This document shows, piece by piece, positions 6,482-8,629 of a DNA stretch of 8,629 nucleotides. How positions within the stretch are numbered: position 1 is the first letter of the stretch; each line of letters opens with the position of its first letter. Both the position numbers and the translations under genes were made by a program. The notes under the pieces are model-generated. The model saw nothing but the letters and a program-made list of their open reading frames with translations. It did no database searches and had not been told where the DNA came from. Source of the DNA: CAIUVD01 sp044338255 (GTDB taxonomy: Bacteria > Planctomycetota > UBA11346); assembly GCA_044338255.1 (NCBI GenBank), contig JBIILZ010000140.1, positions 1 through 8,629 of the forward strand, in the 5' to 3' direction.

Positions 6482-8293
6482 ATGAAAATCAAATGCAGCG
6501 ATCTGGTGGCGAACTTCCTGGCCGAGAAACAGGTCACGACTACCTTCGGCATCACCGGTTCAGCGATTGCGCACGTCTTTGATTCGATCGGCAACCTCGG
6601 TAAGACGGAGATCGTCTGCGTCCATCATGAACAGGCGGCATGCATGGCCGCACAGGGTTATTTCAGGACGCGGGGCACGCCGACGGTGGCCATCGTCACC
6701 GCTGGTGGCGGGTCGAGCAATGCCATCACCGGTGTCTTGTCGGCATGGATGGATTCACTGCCGTTGCTGGTCATCTCCGGCAATGAAAACGCCAAGTTTA
6801 CCTATGAAGACAACCCACTGCGCATCTGGGGCGTGCAGGGCTACGATTCGACGGCGATGGTGCAGAAGATTACCAAGCATGTGATTCGTGTGATGGACCC
6901 GACTATGATCATCTGTGAGCTGGAGAAAGCCTGGCAGATCGCTACCAGCGGGCGGCCGGGGCCGGTGTGGATTGATATCCCGATGAGCGTCCAGGGTAGC
7001 TTCGTCGAGGAGGCCGAAATAAAGCGTTATGCTCCAGTCCCCGTGCCGCAGACTGCAGTCACGCAGATCCGCCAGCTCGACCTCGTCGCGGATCTGCTGC
7101 GTCAGGCCAAGCGACCGGTCCTGTGGCTGGGCAACGGCATCCGCCATGCCGGATTTGTACCGCAATTGGCGGACTTCCTGGCGCGGATCGAAGTGCCTAG
7201 CCTGGTAACCTGGGCGATGATCGATGCCCTCGATCCCCACCATCCCATGAATTTCGGACGTGCCGGTGTCTATGGTCAGCGCTCGGCGAACTTCGTTTTG
7301 CAGAATGCCGACCTGCTCATCACCATCGGCACGCGCATGCCGCTCCAGCAGGTGGGTTACGATATCAGCGAACTGGCGCGGACGGCGAAGATCGTGGTCG
7401 TTGATATCGATGAAATAGAGCTGGCAAAATATGCTCAACGCTATGACGTTTCGATTTGCGCCGATGCTGGCGAATTCATGCGCGGTCTCATCGCGACCCT
7501 CGGGCGCCAGGCCGCGTCGCCGGAGTGGCTCGCGTCCTGCAATGACTTCCGCAGCCGCTATCCGATCATCGGCCCGGAGCACAACGACATCGGTGACTTC
7601 ATCAATTCCTACCGCTTCATGGAGCGCCTGAATCGGCATTTCCACGAGGATCAGGTCGTATGTACCGATGCCGGCACGGCGTTGCTGTCGGGGCATCAGG
7701 TGCTGCAGATGAAGCCTGGGCAGATGCTGTTCACTTCGCTCGGCCTCGGGGAGATGGGCTATGGCCTGCCAGCAGCCATCGGTGCGGCATTCGGTCGTGG
7801 ACGCAAGGAGGTCTTGTGTCTCAATTGCGACGGCGGGATGATGATGAATCTGCAGGAGCTGCAGACCATCGTCCACCATCGGCTGCCGGTGAAGATCATC
7901 ATCTTCAACAATGACGGTTATCTAATGATCAAGCACACCCAGAATGCGATGTTCCATGGACGTCGCTATGGCGTGGATCAGCGTTCAGGGGTGAGCTGCC
8001 CCGATTTCAGCAAGTTGGCCGCGGCCTTCGGTATAAAGGCTTTGCAGATCAATGTTTGGGACGATGTGGATCCGGTCCTGACGCAGCTGCAGCAGTATCA
8101 GGGGCCGGTCATCTGCGAAGTTCGTATGCATCCCGATCAGATGATGCTTCCTAAGCTCTCGCTGGCGATGCGTGCGGACGGCAGCCTGGTCTCACCGCCG
8201 TTGGAGGATCTCAGCCCGTTGCTCCCGCGTGCCGAATTGGAGCGCAACATGCTGATCGGCATGCACGAGAAATCCAGGCAGCTCAAACCTTGA
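6482..8293 (+). CDS. thiamine-diphosphate-dependent enzyme, acetolactate synthase/YerE-like
   Basis: A 603-residue three-domain TPP enzyme. The N-terminal Pyr domain has the cofactor-activating Glu50 in HHEQAACMAAQGY and TAGGGSSNAITGV. The central domain has GVYGQRSANFVLQNADLL and IGTRM, typical of the FAD- or nucleotide-binding middle domain. The C-terminal PP domain has LGEMGYGLPAAIGAAFG and the diphosphate/Mg site NCDGG (Asp450) ending in NND (Asn477), with Cys in place of the first Gly of the usual GDG. In the CDP-sugar context the best-known relative is YerE, which decarboxylates pyruvate and adds the acyl unit to C4 of CDP-3,6-dideoxy-4-keto-glucose. The neighbouring aldolase suggests a longer 2-oxo acid donor here (inference). 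A housekeeping IlvB is unlikely: there is no regulatory-subunit gene and the partners are sugar genes. A GAGTGA lies just upstream of ATG 6482, after a 33-bp gap. Confidence 0.88.
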   Translation: MKIKCSDLVANFLAEKQVTTTFGITGSAIAHVFDSIGNLGKTEIVCVHHEQAACMAAQGYFRTRGTPTVAIVTAGGGSSNAITGVLSAWMDSLPLLVISGNENAKFTYEDNPLRIWGVQGYDSTAMVQKITKHVIRVMDPTMIICELEKAWQIATSGRPGPVWIDIPMSVQGSFVEEAEIKRYAPVPVPQTAVTQIRQLDLVADLLRQAKRPVLWLGNGIRHAGFVPQLADFLARIEVPSLVTWAMIDALDPHHPMNFGRAGVYGQRSANFVLQNADLLITIGTRMPLQQVGYDISELARTAKIVVVDIDEIELAKYAQRYDVSICADAGEFMRGLIATLGRQAASPEWLASCNDFRSRYPIIGPEHNDIGDFINSYRFMERLNRHFHEDQVVCTDAGTALLSGHQVLQMKPGQMLFTSLGLGEMGYGLPAAIGAAFGRGRKEVLCLNCDGGMMMNLQELQTIVHHRLPVKIIIFNNDGYLMIKHTQNAMFHGRRYGVDQRSGVSCPDFSKLAAAFGIKALQINVWDDVDPVLTQLQQYQGPVICEVRMHPDQMMLPKLSLAMRADGSLVSPPLEDLSPLLPRAELERNMLIGMHEKSRQLKP

Positions 8294-8315
8294 TGATGGT
8301 GGATCGGGCAACCTG

Positions 8316-8525
8316 ATGCAAATCGCACTGCTGGGATCGACAAGTCATGTGGCCAAGGCGACCATGGAGTACCTGCGTCGGCGGGCGACGCTCACCCATG
8401 TCGCCCGCGACCCCCAGCGTGTTCGCGTCCACCTTGAGCGATTCGGTGGTGACGATGTCGCGGAGCACCAACGCATCTTGAGTTTCGAGGAGTTTGCTGC
8501 CTCTTGTGCAGTCTCAAAACTCTGA
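8316..8525 (+). pseudogene. N-terminal fragment of an NAD(P)-binding oxidoreductase, truncated by an insertion sequence
   Basis: Only about 63 native codons remain. The start IALLGSTSHVAKATMEYLRR looks like the first strand, glycine-rich turn and helix of a Rossmann fold. The basic THVARDPQR at the end of the second strand would fit NADP binding. Codons 64-69 (CAVSKL, stop at 8523-8525) already come from the inserted DNA, whose apparent first base is 8505. It begins 22 bp after the TPP enzyme gene, with only GGTGG twelve bases upstream as a ribosome site, so it belongs to the same operon. By position it could be a YerF-like reductase for the branch carbonyl left by the TPP enzyme. That is a guess from context, because the catalytic part is missing. 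The remainder of the gene may lie beyond the element, outside the window. Confidence 0.6.
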
Positions 8526-8568
8526 CCGCTTCCAGTCTCAAAACTCTGGCCGGGTCCAAAGTGACCGG
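8509..8568 (+). repeat. tandem terminal repeats of the insertion sequence
   Basis: CAGTCTCAAAACTCTGACCG (8509-8528) recurs at 8533-8552 with a single change (A to G at position 17), a period of 24 bp. A degenerate third copy, GTCCAAAGTGACCGG, lies at 8554-8568. Such repeated motifs close to the terminus are binding sites for the transposase in IS21-type elements. The segment GGCCGG (8548-8553) is also inverted at 8565-8570 as CCGGCC. Confidence 0.7.
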
Positions 8569-8575
8569 CCCTGAT

Positions 8576-8621
8576 GGGTCTCCTGCCGGTCACCTGAGGA
8601 TCCTCCCCCGCGAGGAGACCC
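8576..8621 (+). promoter_or_regulatory. hairpin that would mask the ribosome site of the IS gene
   Basis: GGGTCTCCT (8576-8584) is perfectly complementary to AGGAGACCC (8613-8621). The loop itself contains the 10-bp palindrome GAGGATCCTC (8596-8605). The 3' arm contains AGGAG (8613-8617), the likely Shine-Dalgarno of the gene starting at 8625-8628. A transcript reading in from the sugar operon would carry both arms and hide the ribosome site. The pairing is seen directly; the regulatory role is inferred. Confidence 0.5.
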
Positions 8622-8629
8622 GAAGTGAT

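Larger units (their letters stand above)
8505..8629 (+). mobile_element. left end of an insertion sequence, probably IS21-like
   Basis: From TGTGCAG at 8505 the sequence changes character. An open reading frame is broken and short tandem repeats appear (8509-8568), then a leader hairpin and an apparent gene start at the very end. Elements of the IS21 (istA/istB) family begin with TG and carry multiple internal repeats at their ends, which fits. AGGAG at 8613-8617 precedes a GTG (8625) or an ATG starting at 8628, which would be the first transposase codon. The other end, the target duplication and the transposase lie outside the window, so the family is provisional. Confidence 0.55.

Noticed and set aside
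6755..7879. 374-codon open frame on the minus strand
   Set aside because: It lies antisense to the TPP enzyme gene and its translation shows no recognisable domain. Long antisense frames are expected in G+C-rich coding DNA.
3502..8293. Aromatic meta-cleavage (phenol/biphenyl/phenylpropionate) degradation operon
   Set aside because: Only the last two steps are present. No dioxygenase, hydrolase, hydratase or regulator is seen, and the genes are locked by overlaps into a CDP-sugar operon.
6482..8293. Housekeeping acetolactate synthase large subunit (ilvB)
   Set aside because: No small regulatory subunit gene is adjacent, the NCDGG motif differs from the usual GDG form, and the genomic context is deoxy-sugar synthesis.

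Overview
The window is one strand-uniform, tightly packed operon fragment on the + strand. It encodes biosynthesis of a nucleotide (CDP)-activated deoxy sugar of the kind found in lipopolysaccharide O-antigens. The high G+C content, the Gram-negative style rfbF-rfbG-rfbH set and Shine-Dalgarno-led, overlapping genes suggest a proteobacterium. I cannot name the genus.

Layout. Bases 1-118 are non-coding, with a strong hairpin, a 9-bp direct repeat and at best a weak promoter. Next come rfbF (119-892, glucose-1-phosphate cytidylyltransferase), rfbG (892-1995, CDP-glucose 4,6-dehydratase) and rfbH (2065-3444, the Fe-S/PMP 3-dehydrase E1). These three are the classic route from glucose-1-phosphate to a CDP-3,6-dideoxy-4-keto-hexose. 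After them sit two genes normally seen in aromatic meta-cleavage catabolism: an acylating acetaldehyde dehydrogenase (3502-4389) and a 4-hydroxy-2-oxovalerate-type aldolase (4386-5417). They overlap by 4 bp in the same order as dmpF-dmpG/mhpF-mhpE. An extended SDR (5414-6448, again a 4-bp overlap) and a large thiamine-diphosphate enzyme of the acetolactate synthase/YerE type (6482-8293) follow. A last gene (from 8316), apparently an NAD(P)-binding reductase, is cut after about 63 codons by what looks like the end of an IS21-like insertion sequence (8505 to window end). The window stops at the likely start codon of that element's first gene.

How the genes may work together (inference). In yersiniose synthesis, YerE transfers a two-carbon acyl unit from pyruvate to C4 of the CDP-3,6-dideoxy-4-keto-hexose, and YerF then reduces the branch. 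Here the same scaffold genes and a YerE-like enzyme are combined with an aldolase/dehydrogenase pair. Run in the synthetic direction, that pair would make 4-hydroxy-2-oxopentanoate from acetyl-CoA and pyruvate. Decarboxylative transfer of this 2-oxo acid would attach a four-carbon 3-hydroxybutanoyl branch, and reduction would give a 4-C-(1,3-dihydroxybutyl)-3,6-dideoxyhexose. This is the carbon skeleton of branched octoses such as erwiniose. The pathway would therefore be a catabolic aldolase-dehydrogenase complex recruited to extend the branch of a sugar. This is the main candidate for an undescribed system in the window. The IS insertion may have disabled its final reduction step in this strain.
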